A stretch of DNA of 64,000 nucleotides from Rheinheimera pleomorphica. Its GTDB lineage: Bacteria; Pseudomonadota; Gammaproteobacteria; Enterobacterales; Alteromonadaceae. Positions 1 to 9,701 of this stretch are shown piece after piece. The position numbers were made by a program, and so were the translations under genes. Position 1 is the stretch's first letter; the number at the start of each line of letters is the position of its first letter. The DNA lies in the NCBI RefSeq assembly GCF_011634895.1, contig NZ_SIRR01000003.1:372001-436000 (forward strand), read 5' to 3'. A model generated the notes under the pieces. That model worked only from the letters and a program-made list of their open reading frames with translations. It had not been told where the DNA came from and made no database searches.

Positions 1-1
1 C

Positions 2-1297
2 GAAGTATTTCAAAAAGATCTCGATTGGTTTTTAGACGGTGAAGATGCCGGTGAAGACTTAACACCGGAAAAAGGCAGTCGTGGTGGCATCAGCGGTATG
101 GCGCTGGAGCCGGGTTTTTTATTCTCGAACGATATTTTGCAAATTGCCATACCCGAGATGCTGTCGCAAACCGGTACCAGTGGTAAGCAGTTTGCTCAGC
201 TGCTGATCCGGGCCCATCAGGAGCATCATCAAAACCACTTTCCTGAGCTGGAACGCGCTGCTGAAGACGTTGGCCAAAAGCGCATGCCGCTGAGCGTCGA
301 CGAGCTGTTGGCCATTTGCAAACAACTGGGACTGAAAATAAGCTGGTTTGACGAAGCGCCGAAAGAGCTGCTGGACGAGCTGGGGGTATTATCCAAAAAC
401 GTCTCTACCTCGTTTTTTACCCCGCCTAACACACTGCATTTAAACAGCCTGCTACAAGCCTTCCCAACCCGGTTGAAGTATGAGCTGGCGGTGCATATTG
501 GCCACGCCGTGTTGCATAACAAAGACGGTGTGAAAAGCAGTATGACCGTCGGCGGTGCCCATGATGACGAGTTATCCAGCTCAACTGCAGTGCAACCACA
601 GGATATTTTGCACGCCTGGCGTGACTTTGAATCCAGCTTTTTCGCTGGCGCACTATTGTGCCCCAAGCTACCGTTTCGTCAATTGCTGGACCGCAGCGGT
701 TATGAAATTAGCAGCCATCAGCAAGCTGGTGTGTCAGCCTCAGTGGCAATGCGGCGTATGACGGCAGTATCGCCTTATACCCACTGGCATTATTTTGATG
801 CCTATACGCCAGGTAAATTAAAGGCGGTGTATCGCGGCAATGGCATACCGCTACCTTGGGGTAATATGCGTCAGGTCGAAGATCCGTGTCAGCATTGGGC
901 AGTGTTTCGGATGTTTGATGTTGATAATGTCGCTAGTAGCGCGCAGTTATCACTGCTGGATGTTAATGGCGCGCCGCGGATTTATTGTTGCGAGTCGACT
1001 AAAGTCAGCGATCTGGCCGGCAATAATCATGTGCTCTGTGCCGGTATCGATTTAAACCCGGCGCTGCTGGCGCAGGGAGTGGACGCCGACAGCATGGCGG
1101 CGGAGCTAAAGCAGCTGTGTGTGGGCAGCAGCGGCGGGGCTAAAGTGCCCAAGACAATACAAACGGCGCTGACCAGTGTGGCGAATATTCTGAACATTAA
1201 TTGGGTGGCACGCAGCTTACAGAAACCGGCGCAGCTGATTTGCGCCCGCGGCAATAGCTGCCCGCGACAACCCAGCTGTTATCAGTGTAATGGTTGA
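2..1297 (+). CDS. XRE-type transcriptional regulator with DUF3612-like C-terminus (5' end outside window)
   Basis: The frame is open from base 2, so the gene starts upstream of the window; the first internal ATG is at 98 but in-frame coding precedes it. The N-terminal helix-turn-helix expected of this family is not visible. The middle contains YELAVHIGHAVLH, which resembles a degenerate IrrE/ImmA-like zinc-peptidase helix without the full HExxH. The C-terminus is cysteine-rich (CARGNSCPRQPSCYQCNG). Overall it resembles XRE regulators with a DUF3612 domain, whose relatives control fatty-acid or glyoxylate genes; the target here cannot be told. It is convergent with the next operon, with a structured repeat between. 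The family call is from memory of the fold pattern, so moderate confidence. Confidence 0.6.
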   Translation, partial: EVFQKDLDWFLDGEDAGEDLTPEKGSRGGISGMALEPGFLFSNDILQIAIPEMLSQTGTSGKQFAQLLIRAHQEHHQNHFPELERAAEDVGQKRMPLSVDELLAICKQLGLKISWFDEAPKELLDELGVLSKNVSTSFFTPPNTLHLNSLLQAFPTRLKYELAVHIGHAVLHNKDGVKSSMTVGGAHDDELSSSTAVQPQDILHAWRDFESSFFAGALLCPKLPFRQLLDRSGYEISSHQQAGVSASVAMRRMTAVSPYTHWHYFDAYTPGKLKAVYRGNGIPLPWGNMRQVEDPCQHWAVFRMFDVDNVASSAQLSLLDVNGAPRIYCCESTKVSDLAGNNHVLCAGIDLNPALLAQGVDADSMAAELKQLCVGSSGGAKVPKTIQTALTSVANILNINWVARSLQKPAQLICARGNSCPRQPSCYQCNG

Positions 1298-1315
1298 GGC
1301 ACAAACTCCCAGCGA

Positions 1316-1482
1316 GAGCCGGCTTGCTCTAAGCTAACCGTTGCAGGCCAGGATGCTGACAAATTCGTCAGGAACGAATTTGAACAGCTCCGCTGGCCCG
1401 CTAGGGTGAACTTCACGGATGAAGTTCATAATCGAGCCTACAGGGACGTATTTACGGCGTGTTAGCGTGGGCAAACCGGCTC
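1316..1482. repeat. 167-bp inverted-repeat element (MITE-like), copy 1
   Basis: The ends gagccggcttgc (1316-1327) and gcaaaccggctc (1471-1482) are complementary over 12 positions with one G-T pair. Inside lie gacaaattcgtcaggaacga (1358-1377), then a ctggcccgc segment, and an 8-bp hairpin gaacttca/tgaagttc near 1407-1427. The gacaaattcg core recurs at 54778 in an element of almost the same length whose terminal arms differ in sequence. Both copies sit between convergent genes, so a bidirectional terminator role or a mobile miniature element are both possible. Confidence 0.55.
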
Positions 1483-1502
1483 GATGCCGGAGCGACAAAC
1501 CG

Positions 1503-1997
1503 TCAGCGTGCATTCTCACCCAACAACTGCAGGTTTTCATCCAGTAAGCCGCTCAGCAGCGCTTTGCCGCTGCTGTCTACCTTAAACTGGCCATAGCGCG
1601 CTGCTTCGTACACTGCTGCGCTGCCTTCGGTAAAGAAAAACGCATTCGGCCCGACACTGACAATGCCATCACGCTGGCGCAACAACAGGCCAACCATACC
1701 AGCTTGCGGTGGCAACTGGTTGTTCAGGCTATGCAGGCCAGCAACACCTTGCTCTGACACGTTTAGCCACGCATAACGATACTGCGCGGCATCATCGGGC
1801 AGCGCACTGTCAACAGCAAAGGCCAGTGCCATATAGTCACCCTGCATGATTGAGCGCGGGTCTACTGGTGCCAGCTCGAGTAGGACTGTCTGGCCGCTGG
1901 CCAGTGTGTGTTCATAACGCCAGATGGTCAGCGCACTAACGGCCAGTATCAATAGTACAGCAGCGGCGATCGCTAACTGCGTCAGGCGGGGGCTCAT
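1503..1997 (-). CDS. GDYXXLXY-motif membrane-anchored protein
   Basis: The 164-residue protein has one N-terminal membrane segment (about residues 7-26) and the family motif in the form GDYMALAF at residues 53-60, followed by a short beta-rich domain. This family normally travels with DUF2157 and DUF4401 membrane proteins, as here: its ATG at 1997 overlaps the end of the DUF4401 gene by four bases (ATGA), implying translational coupling. The function is unknown. A periplasmic or membrane-associated role is inferred from the single anchor. Confidence 0.85.
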   Translation of the reverse strand: MSPRLTQLAIAAAVLLILAVSALTIWRYEHTLASGQTVLLELAPVDPRSIMQGDYMALAFAVDSALPDDAAQYRYAWLNVSEQGVAGLHSLNNQLPPQAGMVGLLLRQRDGIVSVGPNAFFFTEGSAAVYEAARYGQFKVDSSGKALLSGLLDENLQLLGENAR

Positions 1998-3034
1998 ACC
2001 AACCTCCGCTGATAACGTTGTAGCAGTAACCAGGCGGCCAATACCAGCATGCCAGAGAGAGCCAGCAGGCCAGATTTATATAGCAGATTAAGCTCGAGGC
2101 TGTAATAAAACTGGCTGATGGCAAACAGCATGCTAAGCAGACACAGCGCGGCCCAGCGTGTGCTGCAGCCATAAAAACAGGCCAGCAACAGCGCGCTGCT
2201 GGTCAGTAAGCCCGACGCCGGATACAGCAATACGCACAATAATGTCGTGATGCTAAGTAATACCAGGCGGCTGGGCACTGTTGCCAGACGGCTGAGCCAA
2301 AACACTGTGCTGATTAACAATACACTGCCAAGCGCGCTGTACAGCGCTTGCGCTATTGCCAGCTGGTTGTCCAGCCAACTGCTGCTATCAATAACCAGCA
2401 GGCATTGACCGAATAACGTCAGGCCAAGGGCGGCCAGTGTACCAACTTCCAGTAAAGGTTTAATTTTGCCGCCATGTGCAAGGCTTGCCCAGCGCGGCCG
2501 GTTGCACCACAGCCACACGGCTATTGCAGCCAATACCGAGCTGACGCTGGCCAGAATTGCCGCCGAGCTTAGCAATGACAGCAGGCAGGCTGCGGCAATA
2601 GATAAACTGACACGCTGGTGCAGCGGGTTTAGCGGGCTAAATAGCAGCAAACCGCTTATTAGCGCGCAGGCATACCGCGGTGCGTCATACTGCTGGCCAA
2701 ACAGTTCGTACACGGCAAACACCAGCAAGCCCTGGCCGGCCAGGGCTATAGCTACCGACATCTGTTGCAAAAACTCATGCGGTTTCGTTGCCAGCCAGAT
2801 AGCAGCAGCGAGCAGCAGGGCTGCCGCTAGCATCCGTACCGTGGTGTTATCGGCCAACGCCAGCAAAGGGCCGATAAAAGAGCAGATCATGAATATTGAT
2901 GCTATCCAGGCTGCGATACCGAGTAACACTTGCAGCCACCATGGGCTGCCAGCCGCGGAAAGTTGTTTTGCTGTTGCATTGTCGATAATGCCATCTTGCT
3001 GCAAGCTAGCAAGTAACGCGCTGTTATTGGTCAT
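1994..3034 (-). CDS. DUF4401 polytopic membrane protein
   Basis: A 346-residue, very hydrophobic protein with about ten predicted membrane helices. A short soluble N-terminus (LLASLQQDGIIDNATAKQL) precedes the first helix, the pattern of DUF4401 proteins. It starts inside the 3' end of the DUF2157 gene (11-base overlap) and overlaps the GDYXXLXY gene by four bases, so the three form one tightly coupled operon. No catalytic motif is evident and the function is unknown. The three-gene set is a recurrent module in gammaproteobacteria and may form one membrane complex (inference). Confidence 0.8.
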   Translation of the reverse strand: MTNNSALLASLQQDGIIDNATAKQLSAAGSPWWLQVLLGIAAWIASIFMICSFIGPLLALADNTTVRMLAAALLLAAAIWLATKPHEFLQQMSVAIALAGQGLLVFAVYELFGQQYDAPRYACALISGLLLFSPLNPLHQRVSLSIAAACLLSLLSSAAILASVSSVLAAIAVWLWCNRPRWASLAHGGKIKPLLEVGTLAALGLTLFGQCLLVIDSSSWLDNQLAIAQALYSALGSVLLISTVFWLSRLATVPSRLVLLSITTLLCVLLYPASGLLTSSALLLACFYGCSTRWAALCLLSMLFAISQFYYSLELNLLYKSGLLALSGMLVLAAWLLLQRYQRRLV

Positions 3035-3992
3035 GCCGGGCCTCCTGCAACAGCTTTTTCAGCCAAATAGCTGCGCCGGCGCTGCTGCCAATGACATACA
3101 TAGCCAGCAGGTTAACGAGAAAAAAGCTATCGGCACTGTCCAGCACCTGTGCCAGCACAGCCGTGCTGACAGCGATGCCGCTGAACAATAACAGGGCAAC
3201 GATCAGTACATCGCGTTGCAAGCGCCAAAACCACCATGTCAGTGCGGTGGCAAGTAGCAGGTAGCACAGTAGGTTAAGTTGATAGCGGCTTTCCCACACA
3301 CCAATTATGCCGCCAATAGTTAGCGGTAACAGCAAGGCCAGTGTTGCCAGCCACAGCAACGGTTTGTGCTTAACAACACCCAGACGGGGCAGGGCAAATT
3401 CGCAAAACAACAGTAATACCGCGTTGGCCAGTGTGAACAGTTGTAACTGCCGGGCGCTGTCAAATAGCCAAAACCCTGACTGGCTATCAAGATAGCGCCA
3501 CAGCGCCAGTTCAAGTAAGACAAACCACAGCAGATAACTGCCACGGCTTTTACTCAGCAGTACCAGCGGGGTAATCAGCGCTGCCCAGGCTGTAAATAGT
3601 TGCCAGATATCAGCGCCGGTCTGGTAGGTTTGGCCAATCAGTGCCAGCAAAGCACCGCTGACGATACTGCAGACGAAAAGTGCCGCCCGTCGGGCCAGGC
3701 CGTTATGCGAGCTTAGCACTGCAACTATCCCGCTTAACAATACCGCCGCTCCTGCCAGGGCCAGTTTGCCAAGGTAAGGCATAAGTGGCCAGTTATAGGC
3801 GAAAAAGAAAATCAGCGCGCAGCCAAGCAGCACTGTGGCGCTAAACAGCAACAGGCGGTTGGCCTGGCGCAGCCAGTCAGCGCTTGCAGGTTGCAATGCT
3901 AAGCGCTGCGTTGCCTGTTGTAATTGTTGCCGGTTAAGCTGCTGCTGTTCGGTCCACTTTAACAGTTGATCGGCCTGGCTTAGGTTATCCAT
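3024..3992 (-). CDS. DUF2157 polytopic membrane protein
   Basis: First gene of the three-gene membrane operon. The 322-residue protein has a charged, glutamine-rich cytoplasmic N-terminus (about 45 residues, with QADQLLKWTEQQQLNRQQ) followed by about nine membrane helices, as in DUF2157 proteins. It is divergent from the M13 peptidase gene; the 142 bases between the two starts must hold both promoters. No function is known for the family, and nothing in the sequence suggests transport or catalysis. The ATG at 3992 is the natural start because the hydrophilic N-terminal region belongs to the family. Confidence 0.8.
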   Translation of the reverse strand: MDNLSQADQLLKWTEQQQLNRQQLQQATQRLALQPASADWLRQANRLLLFSATVLLGCALIFFFAYNWPLMPYLGKLALAGAAVLLSGIVAVLSSHNGLARRAALFVCSIVSGALLALIGQTYQTGADIWQLFTAWAALITPLVLLSKSRGSYLLWFVLLELALWRYLDSQSGFWLFDSARQLQLFTLANAVLLLFCEFALPRLGVVKHKPLLWLATLALLLPLTIGGIIGVWESRYQLNLLCYLLLATALTWWFWRLQRDVLIVALLLFSGIAVSTAVLAQVLDSADSFFLVNLLAMYVIGSSAGAAIWLKKLLQEARHDQ

Positions 3993-4134
3993 AAATATCA
4001 GTATGATGACATTAAGTAACTAGCATCATAGCGTTTTTATAACTTGTTACAACTTCGTAATGACCACGGTTTGGCATCTTACAGGCAACAGCGTAGTATG
4101 TTACGGCTGTATATCAATAATCAGGATAACAATA

Positions 4135-6216
4135 ATGAAAAAGCTTACCTTAGCTGCCGCGTCAGTGGCGCTGGCACTTGGCCTGACGGCGTGTAATAAA
4201 CAGGACACCACTCAAACTCAAACTGCAGCAAGCGAAGCGCCTGCCGCAGAGGTAACAGCGCCACTGGTTTCGGGCGTTGATAGCCAGTACTTTGACCCGG
4301 CGGTAAAGTTCTCTGAAGATTTCTTCCTGGCGATTAACGGTAAATGGCTGGCTGAAACCGAGATCCCTGCGGATAAAGCCTCTTATGGTTCTTTCCATAT
4401 TCTGGCGGATAACTCACAAAAAGCCGTCAAAGCGATTATCGATGAAGTCTCTGCCCGTACCGATTTAAAACCAGGCTCAGACGAGCAGAAACTGGGCAGC
4501 TTCTATAACAGTTTTATGGATGAAGCCACTATCGAAAAGCTGGGTTTAAGCCCGTTGAGCCCGCAGTTGGATGCCATCAAAGCGCTGACAGACAAAACGC
4601 AATTGCCGGCTTTATTTGCCCGTTTGCAGCGTGATGGCGTGGGCATTCCATTTGGCTGGTATGTTAATAACGATGCGAAAAACTCCAGCCAGTACGCGGT
4701 GTATTTAAGCCAGAGCGGTTTAGGCTTACCAGATCGCGATTACTATTTTAAAGACGATGAAGCGTCACAGAAAATCCTTAGCGCCTATCAGCAATATTTA
4801 ACCGATATGTTCAGCCTGGCCGGTTACGCTGATGCCGAAGCGGCAGCACAGCGCGTATTTGCGCTGGAAAAAGCCCTGGCCGAGCATCACTGGACGCGTC
4901 TGGAAAGCCGTAACGCCGATAAAACCTACAACAAAATGTCCGCGGCCGATTTAAACAGCAGCCTGGGCAATTTTGACTGGGCGGCATTTGCTAAGGGCGT
5001 AAAACTGGATGACGTCAGCGATATCATTGTGCGCCAGCCTAGTTATTTCGAAGGCTTTGCTAAAGTGCTGGAAGCAACCGATCTGCAAGCGTGGCAGGAT
5101 TATTTAAGCCTGAAAACCATTCATGGCTATGCCGATAAGTTAAGCAGCAACTTTGCCGATCGGCGCTTTGCCTTCTATGGCACAACCTTAAGCGGTATTG
5201 AAGAGCAGCAACCACGCTGGAAACGCGCGGTAGATGCATCAGATCAGGTATTAGGTGAGCTGACCGGCAAACTCTATGTCGAGCGCCACTTTAAACCAGA
5301 AGCCAAGGCGCGGATGGAAGAATTAGTGGCTAACCTGATTAAAGCCTATGAAATCTCAATTAACGAGCTGGAGTGGATGACCGAAGACACCAAAAAAGCG
5401 GCGCAGGATAAACTGAGCAAGTTTACGCCGAAAATTGGTTATCCGGACAAGTGGAAAGATTACAGCAGCCTGGAAATTAAAGCCGACGATTTGGTGGGTA
5501 ACTTCGTGCGCGCCAGTCACTGGGGTTACGACGAAATGGTGGCTAAGCTGGGTAAACCCATCGACAAGAGCGAATGGTTTATGACGCCACAAACGGTGAA
5601 TGCGTATTACAACCCGGTAAATAACGAGATCGTATTCCCGGCGGCCATTTTGCAGCCTCCGTTCTTTAACATGGACGCGGATGATGCAGTAAACTATGGC
5701 GGTATCGGTGGTGTTATCGGCCACGAAATCGGCCACGGTTTTGACGATCAGGGCGCGAAATACGACGGCGATGGTAACCTGCGTAACTGGTGGACTGAGC
5801 AGGACAAAGGCCAGTTCCAGGCCCGTGGTGCTAAGTTAATTGGCCAATACAATAAGTTTGAGCCACTGCCAGGTGTTAACGTGAACGGTGCGGTAGCACT
5901 GGGCGAAAACATTGGTGACTTAGGCGGTATGACAGTCGCGCTTAAAGCCTATCAGTTATCATTAGACGGTAAAGAAGCGCCGGTAATGGATGGCTTTACC
6001 GGCGAGCAGCGTTTCTTTATCAGCTGGGCGCAAGTGTGGCGTACCAAGTTCCGTGAAGAGGCGCTACGTCGTCAGTTAAGCACGGGCCCGCATTCTCCGG
6101 CGCATTATCGCGTTATCGGTGTACTGCCGAATATTCCGCAGTTTTACACCGCCTTTGATATTAAAGAAGGTGATGCGATGTATTTACCGCCGGAGCAGCG
6201 CGTTAAGATCTGGTAA
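4135..6216 (+). CDS. pepO: M13 family (neprilysin/PepO-like) zinc metallopeptidase, lipoprotein
   Basis: A zinc endopeptidase that cleaves oligopeptides outside the cytoplasm. I place the start at ATG 4135 rather than the in-frame 4060: it follows an AGGA ribosome site and gives a clean lipoprotein signal, with lipobox LTAC and Cys20. The mature protein carries HEIGH at about residues 530-534 (zinc ligands and catalytic Glu) and ENIGD at about 591-595 (third ligand and partner Asp), the M13 signatures, and ends in RVKIW. Length 693 residues is normal for the family. A strong terminator follows, so it is monocistronic. Peptide scavenging at the cell surface is inferred. Confidence 0.93.
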   Translation: MKKLTLAAASVALALGLTACNKQDTTQTQTAASEAPAAEVTAPLVSGVDSQYFDPAVKFSEDFFLAINGKWLAETEIPADKASYGSFHILADNSQKAVKAIIDEVSARTDLKPGSDEQKLGSFYNSFMDEATIEKLGLSPLSPQLDAIKALTDKTQLPALFARLQRDGVGIPFGWYVNNDAKNSSQYAVYLSQSGLGLPDRDYYFKDDEASQKILSAYQQYLTDMFSLAGYADAEAAAQRVFALEKALAEHHWTRLESRNADKTYNKMSAADLNSSLGNFDWAAFAKGVKLDDVSDIIVRQPSYFEGFAKVLEATDLQAWQDYLSLKTIHGYADKLSSNFADRRFAFYGTTLSGIEEQQPRWKRAVDASDQVLGELTGKLYVERHFKPEAKARMEELVANLIKAYEISINELEWMTEDTKKAAQDKLSKFTPKIGYPDKWKDYSSLEIKADDLVGNFVRASHWGYDEMVAKLGKPIDKSEWFMTPQTVNAYYNPVNNEIVFPAAILQPPFFNMDADDAVNYGGIGGVIGHEIGHGFDDQGAKYDGDGNLRNWWTEQDKGQFQARGAKLIGQYNKFEPLPGVNVNGAVALGENIGDLGGMTVALKAYQLSLDGKEAPVMDGFTGEQRFFISWAQVWRTKFREEALRRQLSTGPHSPAHYRVIGVLPNIPQFYTAFDIKEGDAMYLPPEQRVKIW

Positions 6217-6248
6217 TCGCTGGGCAATAAAAATCTGCTACACTGCAC

Positions 6249-6283
6249 AGGCTGAGTAGGTGACTACTCAGCCTGTTGTTTTT
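6249..6283 (+). terminator. Rho-independent terminator after M13 peptidase gene
   Basis: A perfect 11-bp stem aggctgagtag / ctactcagcct with a GTGA loop, followed by gttgttttt. It lies 33 bases after the stop codon. Confidence 0.9.
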
Positions 6284-6310
6284 ACAGCATAGCTCAGCCC
6301 GCCGGTTGCA

Positions 6311-6391
6311 ATTCCCGCCCTGGCTCGTCACAGCAACTCGCCCTAATGCCTACGGCAGGGCTCAGACACTCTGTGACGCCCAGTTCGGGAT
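6311..6391. repeat. Structured intergenic repeat, copy 1 of the cacag/ctgtg family
   Basis: The core contains the paired segments gtcacag/ctgtgac and gccct/agggc and is about 60 bases long. It is nearly identical to 54940-55001. The outer arms here are attcccg-cc-ctgg and ccag-tt-cgggat, which pair with each other; in the other copy the arms are different but also pair. It lies between the peptidase terminator and the acnB leader. No gene was seen in 6284-6603 apart from this element and the acnB upstream region. Confidence 0.6.
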
Positions 6392-6603
6392 TCCAACCTC
6401 CTTCGGGTTAGCGAGGTCTGACCACTATAACAAAGAATATATAACTCTGAGTTTTGTATTCACGAGATTTATAACCACTATAACCTGAGTGGTTAACAGC
6501 CGGATGTCAATCTGGCCCGAATTTTCATATAATTACGCCCATTCATTCTGTTGAATGACGCTGCAGTGGCAAGACTGCAGCCAACGACCAAGAGGATCAT
6601 ACT

Positions 6604-9201
6604 GTGCTACAACAATACCGCGAACATGTGGCCGAGCGCGCAGCGCAAGGTATCCCACCAAAACCACTCAATGCCGAGCAGGTAGCCGCTTTAGTTGAAC
6701 TGTTGAAAAACCCGCCAAAAGGTGAAGAAGACACCCTGGTTGACTTACTGGTTAACCGCGTACCACCAGGTGTTGATGAAGCTGCTTACGTTAAAGCCGG
6801 TTTTTTAGCAGCCTTAGCCAAAGGCGAAGCCAGCTGCAGCCTGATCAGTGCCGAGCGCGCGACAGAACTACTGGGCACTATGATGGGCGGTTACAACATT
6901 GAGCCGCTGATCAGCCTGCTGGATAACGAAAAATTAGCCCCGATTGCTGCCAAGGCGCTGTCGCACACCTTACTGATTTTCGATGCCTTCCATGATGTGA
7001 CGGAAAAAGCTGACGCAGGTAATCAGTACGCCAAGCAAGTATTACAAAGCTGGGCCGACGCCGAGTGGTTTGAAGCCAAGCCAGCCTTAGCGGAAAAAAT
7101 CACTGTTACCGTATTTAAAGTATCTGGCGAAACCAACACTGACGATTTATCGCCAGCACCGGATGCCTGGTCACGGCCTGATATTCCACTGCATGCGTTA
7201 GCGATGCTGAAAAATGCCCGTGAAGGCATTAACCCGGACCAGCCGGGTACAGTGGGCCCGATTAAGCAATTAGAAGAGCTGAACAAAAAAGGCTTCCCAC
7301 TGGCTTATGTCGGTGACGTAGTAGGTACCGGTTCATCACGTAAATCCGCTACTAACTCAGTGCTGTGGTTTATGGGTGACGACATTCCTTACGTGCCGAA
7401 CAAGCGCGGCGGTGGTTTCGTATTAGGCGGTAAAATTGCACCTATCTTCTTTAACACTATGGAAGACTCAGGCGCACTGCCAATCGAAGTTGACGTGTCT
7501 AAGCTGGAAATGGGCGATGTGATCGACATTCTGCCATTCGAAGGCAAAATTGTGCGTCACGGCACAGATGAAGTGCTGGCAGAGTTTAGTCTGGCAACCG
7601 ATGTATTAATTGATGAAGTGCGTGCCGGTGGCCGTATTCCGTTAATCATCGGCCGTGGCTTAACAGACCGAGCCCGCGAATTCTTAGGCTTGGATCATTC
7701 TGATAAATTCCGTCGTCCTAAACCTAAAGCTGACTCTGGCAAAGGCTTTACGCTGGCGCAGAAAATGGTGGGTAAGGCATGTGGCGTCAAAGGCGTGCGT
7801 CCGGGCACTTACTGTGAGCCGAAGATGACGACTGTAGGCTCTCAGGATACTACGGGTCCTATGACGCGCGACGAGTTAAAAGACTTAGCTTGTTTAGGTT
7901 TCTCTGCCGATTTAACCATGCAGTCATTCTGTCACACCGCGGCCTATCCAAAGCCGGTTGACGTTGACACGCACCATACGCTGCCAGATTTTATTATGAA
8001 CCGCGGCGGTGTCTCACTGCGTCCGGGCGATGGTATTATCCACAGCTGGTTAAACCGTATGTTGCTGCCTGATACCGTCGGTACCGGTGGTGACTCGCAC
8101 ACCCGTTTCCCAATTGGTATCTCGTTCCCGGCCGGTTCTGGTCTGGTGGCCTTTGCTGCTGCTACCGGCGTTATGCCACTGGATATGCCTGAGTCGGTAC
8201 TGGTGCGCTTTAAAGGTGAAATGCAGCCAGGTATTACGCTGCGCGACTTAGTACATGCTATTCCGTATGCTGCGATTCAGAAAGGTTTATTAACCGTTGA
8301 TAAGAAAGGCAAGAAGAACATCTTCTCTGGCCGTATCCTGGAAATCGAAGGTTTACCACACTTAACGGTTGAGCAGGCGTTTGAGCTGTCTGATGCCTCG
8401 GCTGAGCGTTCAGCGGCAGGTTGTACTATCAAGCTGTCACAAGAGTCTATTGCTGAGTACTTAGAATCTAACATCGTGATGCTTAAGTGGATGATCGCTG
8501 AAGGCTACGGTGATGTGCGTACTATCGAGCGTCGTATTAATGCGATGCAGGCCTGGCTGAAAGATCCGCAGCTGATGGAAGCTGACGCTGACGCCGAATA
8601 CACAGAAGTGATTGAAATTGACCTGGCCGATATTAAAGAGCCGGTACTGTGTGCACCGAATGACCCGGATGACGCACGTTTACTGTCTGAAGTGGCCGGC
8701 GATAAGATTGATGAAGTATTTATCGGTTCTTGTATGACCAACATCGGCCACTTCCGCGCTGCCGGTAAGTTACTGGATAAATACAAAGGCCAGTTGCCAA
8801 CCCGTTTGTGGATTGCGCCACCAACCAAGATGGATCAGGCGCAGTTAACGGAAGAAGGTTACTACAGCATTTTCGGTAAAGTCGGTGCCCGCACTGAAAT
8901 GCCAGGCTGTTCACTTTGTATGGGTAACCAGGCACGCGTAGCCGAGAAGTCAACGGTAGTATCTACCTCTACCCGTAACTTCCCGAACCGTTTAGGTCAG
9001 GGTGCTAATGTATACTTAGCCTCAGCTGAGCTGGCAGCCGTTGCTTCTATCATTGGTAAATTGCCAACGGTGGCAGAGTATCTGGAATACGCTAAGCAAA
9101 TTGACGCCACAGCGGCCGATACTTACCGTTACCTGAACTTCCACAAAATGCCGCAGTACACCAAAAAAGCGGATAACGTGATTATCCAGCAAGCGGTGTA
9201 A
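6604..9201 (+). CDS. acnB: Aconitate hydratase B (bifunctional aconitase / 2-methylisocitrate dehydratase)
   Basis: The major aconitase of the TCA cycle: it interconverts citrate and isocitrate with a [4Fe-4S] cluster in the cytoplasm, and can also act on 2-methylisocitrate. The sequence matches E. coli AcnB along its whole 865 residues, from the N-terminal HEAT-like region through the swivel domain to the cluster domains. The cluster cysteines fall at C710 (GSCMTNIGH), C769 and C772 (GCSLCMG), the same numbering as in E. coli. The start is GTG at 6604, seven bases after AAGAGGA. A terminator follows, then yacL, the usual gammaproteobacterial neighbour. Confidence 0.99.
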   Translation: MLQQYREHVAERAAQGIPPKPLNAEQVAALVELLKNPPKGEEDTLVDLLVNRVPPGVDEAAYVKAGFLAALAKGEASCSLISAERATELLGTMMGGYNIEPLISLLDNEKLAPIAAKALSHTLLIFDAFHDVTEKADAGNQYAKQVLQSWADAEWFEAKPALAEKITVTVFKVSGETNTDDLSPAPDAWSRPDIPLHALAMLKNAREGINPDQPGTVGPIKQLEELNKKGFPLAYVGDVVGTGSSRKSATNSVLWFMGDDIPYVPNKRGGGFVLGGKIAPIFFNTMEDSGALPIEVDVSKLEMGDVIDILPFEGKIVRHGTDEVLAEFSLATDVLIDEVRAGGRIPLIIGRGLTDRAREFLGLDHSDKFRRPKPKADSGKGFTLAQKMVGKACGVKGVRPGTYCEPKMTTVGSQDTTGPMTRDELKDLACLGFSADLTMQSFCHTAAYPKPVDVDTHHTLPDFIMNRGGVSLRPGDGIIHSWLNRMLLPDTVGTGGDSHTRFPIGISFPAGSGLVAFAAATGVMPLDMPESVLVRFKGEMQPGITLRDLVHAIPYAAIQKGLLTVDKKGKKNIFSGRILEIEGLPHLTVEQAFELSDASAERSAAGCTIKLSQESIAEYLESNIVMLKWMIAEGYGDVRTIERRINAMQAWLKDPQLMEADADAEYTEVIEIDLADIKEPVLCAPNDPDDARLLSEVAGDKIDEVFIGSCMTNIGHFRAAGKLLDKYKGQLPTRLWIAPPTKMDQAQLTEEGYYSIFGKVGARTEMPGCSLCMGNQARVAEKSTVVSTSTRNFPNRLGQGANVYLASAELAAVASIIGKLPTVAEYLEYAKQIDATAADTYRYLNFHKMPQYTKKADNVIIQQAV

Positions 9202-9218
9202 GCGCCCCCTGTTGTGCT

Positions 9219-9246
9219 AAAGGCCTGCTTTTGCAGGCCTTTTTTC
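9219..9246 (+). terminator. Rho-independent terminator after acnB
   Basis: The stem aggcctgc / gcaggcct with a TTTT loop is followed by at least six T residues and preceded by AAA that extends the stem. It lies 18 bases after the acnB stop. Confidence 0.93.
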
Positions 9247-9308
9247 TGCTCGCGAATCCAGGTGCAGCAGCTACACTTTCAGTTATATAACGCTAACGGA
9301 GCACTAGC

Positions 9309-9698
9309 GTGGAATACGATTTTATTTATGACCGCAATACCTTGCAGTTCAGCATCAGGCTGGCGGCAGAGCATGAAGTAATAGGCCGGTTTTTGCTGGA
9401 CGAATTCGGACAGGATGCGCAGGCGTATACGCCGCTGATTGAGCAGCTAAATGCGCTTAAGCCACACCAGAGTATGCAATATCAGGGCAAAGAGTTTTTG
9501 CTGGAAGTGGATAATGGTGAAGTTACGCTTAGCCACAACACCTTGTTTTATGCAGTCGAGCAACCACTACCTGAGCGGCAACAGCATAAACTGGCCGATG
9601 ACGATTTGCAGCTGGACGAGCAGGGTATGCAAGCCCAATGCGGGCTGGAGGATTTACTCAAACTGCTACGCGAATGGCAGCAGTTTCTGGCAGGATAA
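9309..9698 (+). CDS. yacL: YacL / UPF0231 family protein
   Basis: A 129-residue acidic cytoplasmic protein starting MEYDFIYDRN, parallel to MDYEFLRD in E. coli YacL, and ending with GLEDLLKLLREWQQF, parallel to the YacL C-terminus. The position directly after acnB is the conserved location of yacL. No enzymatic motif is seen and no function is established for the family. The gene ends three bases before the stop of the convergent helicase gene, leaving no room for a terminator between them. Confidence 0.9.
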   Translation: MEYDFIYDRNTLQFSIRLAAEHEVIGRFLLDEFGQDAQAYTPLIEQLNALKPHQSMQYQGKEFLLEVDNGEVTLSHNTLFYAVEQPLPERQQHKLADDDLQLDEQGMQAQCGLEDLLKLLREWQQFLAG

Positions 9699-9701
9699 TG
9701 T

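Noticed and set aside
2466-3191. Long plus-strand open frame (241 codons) opposite the DUF4401/DUF2157 genes
   Set aside because: Its translation is low-complexity in an Ala/Ser/Cys style typical of antisense frames; the minus-strand membrane proteins are clear.
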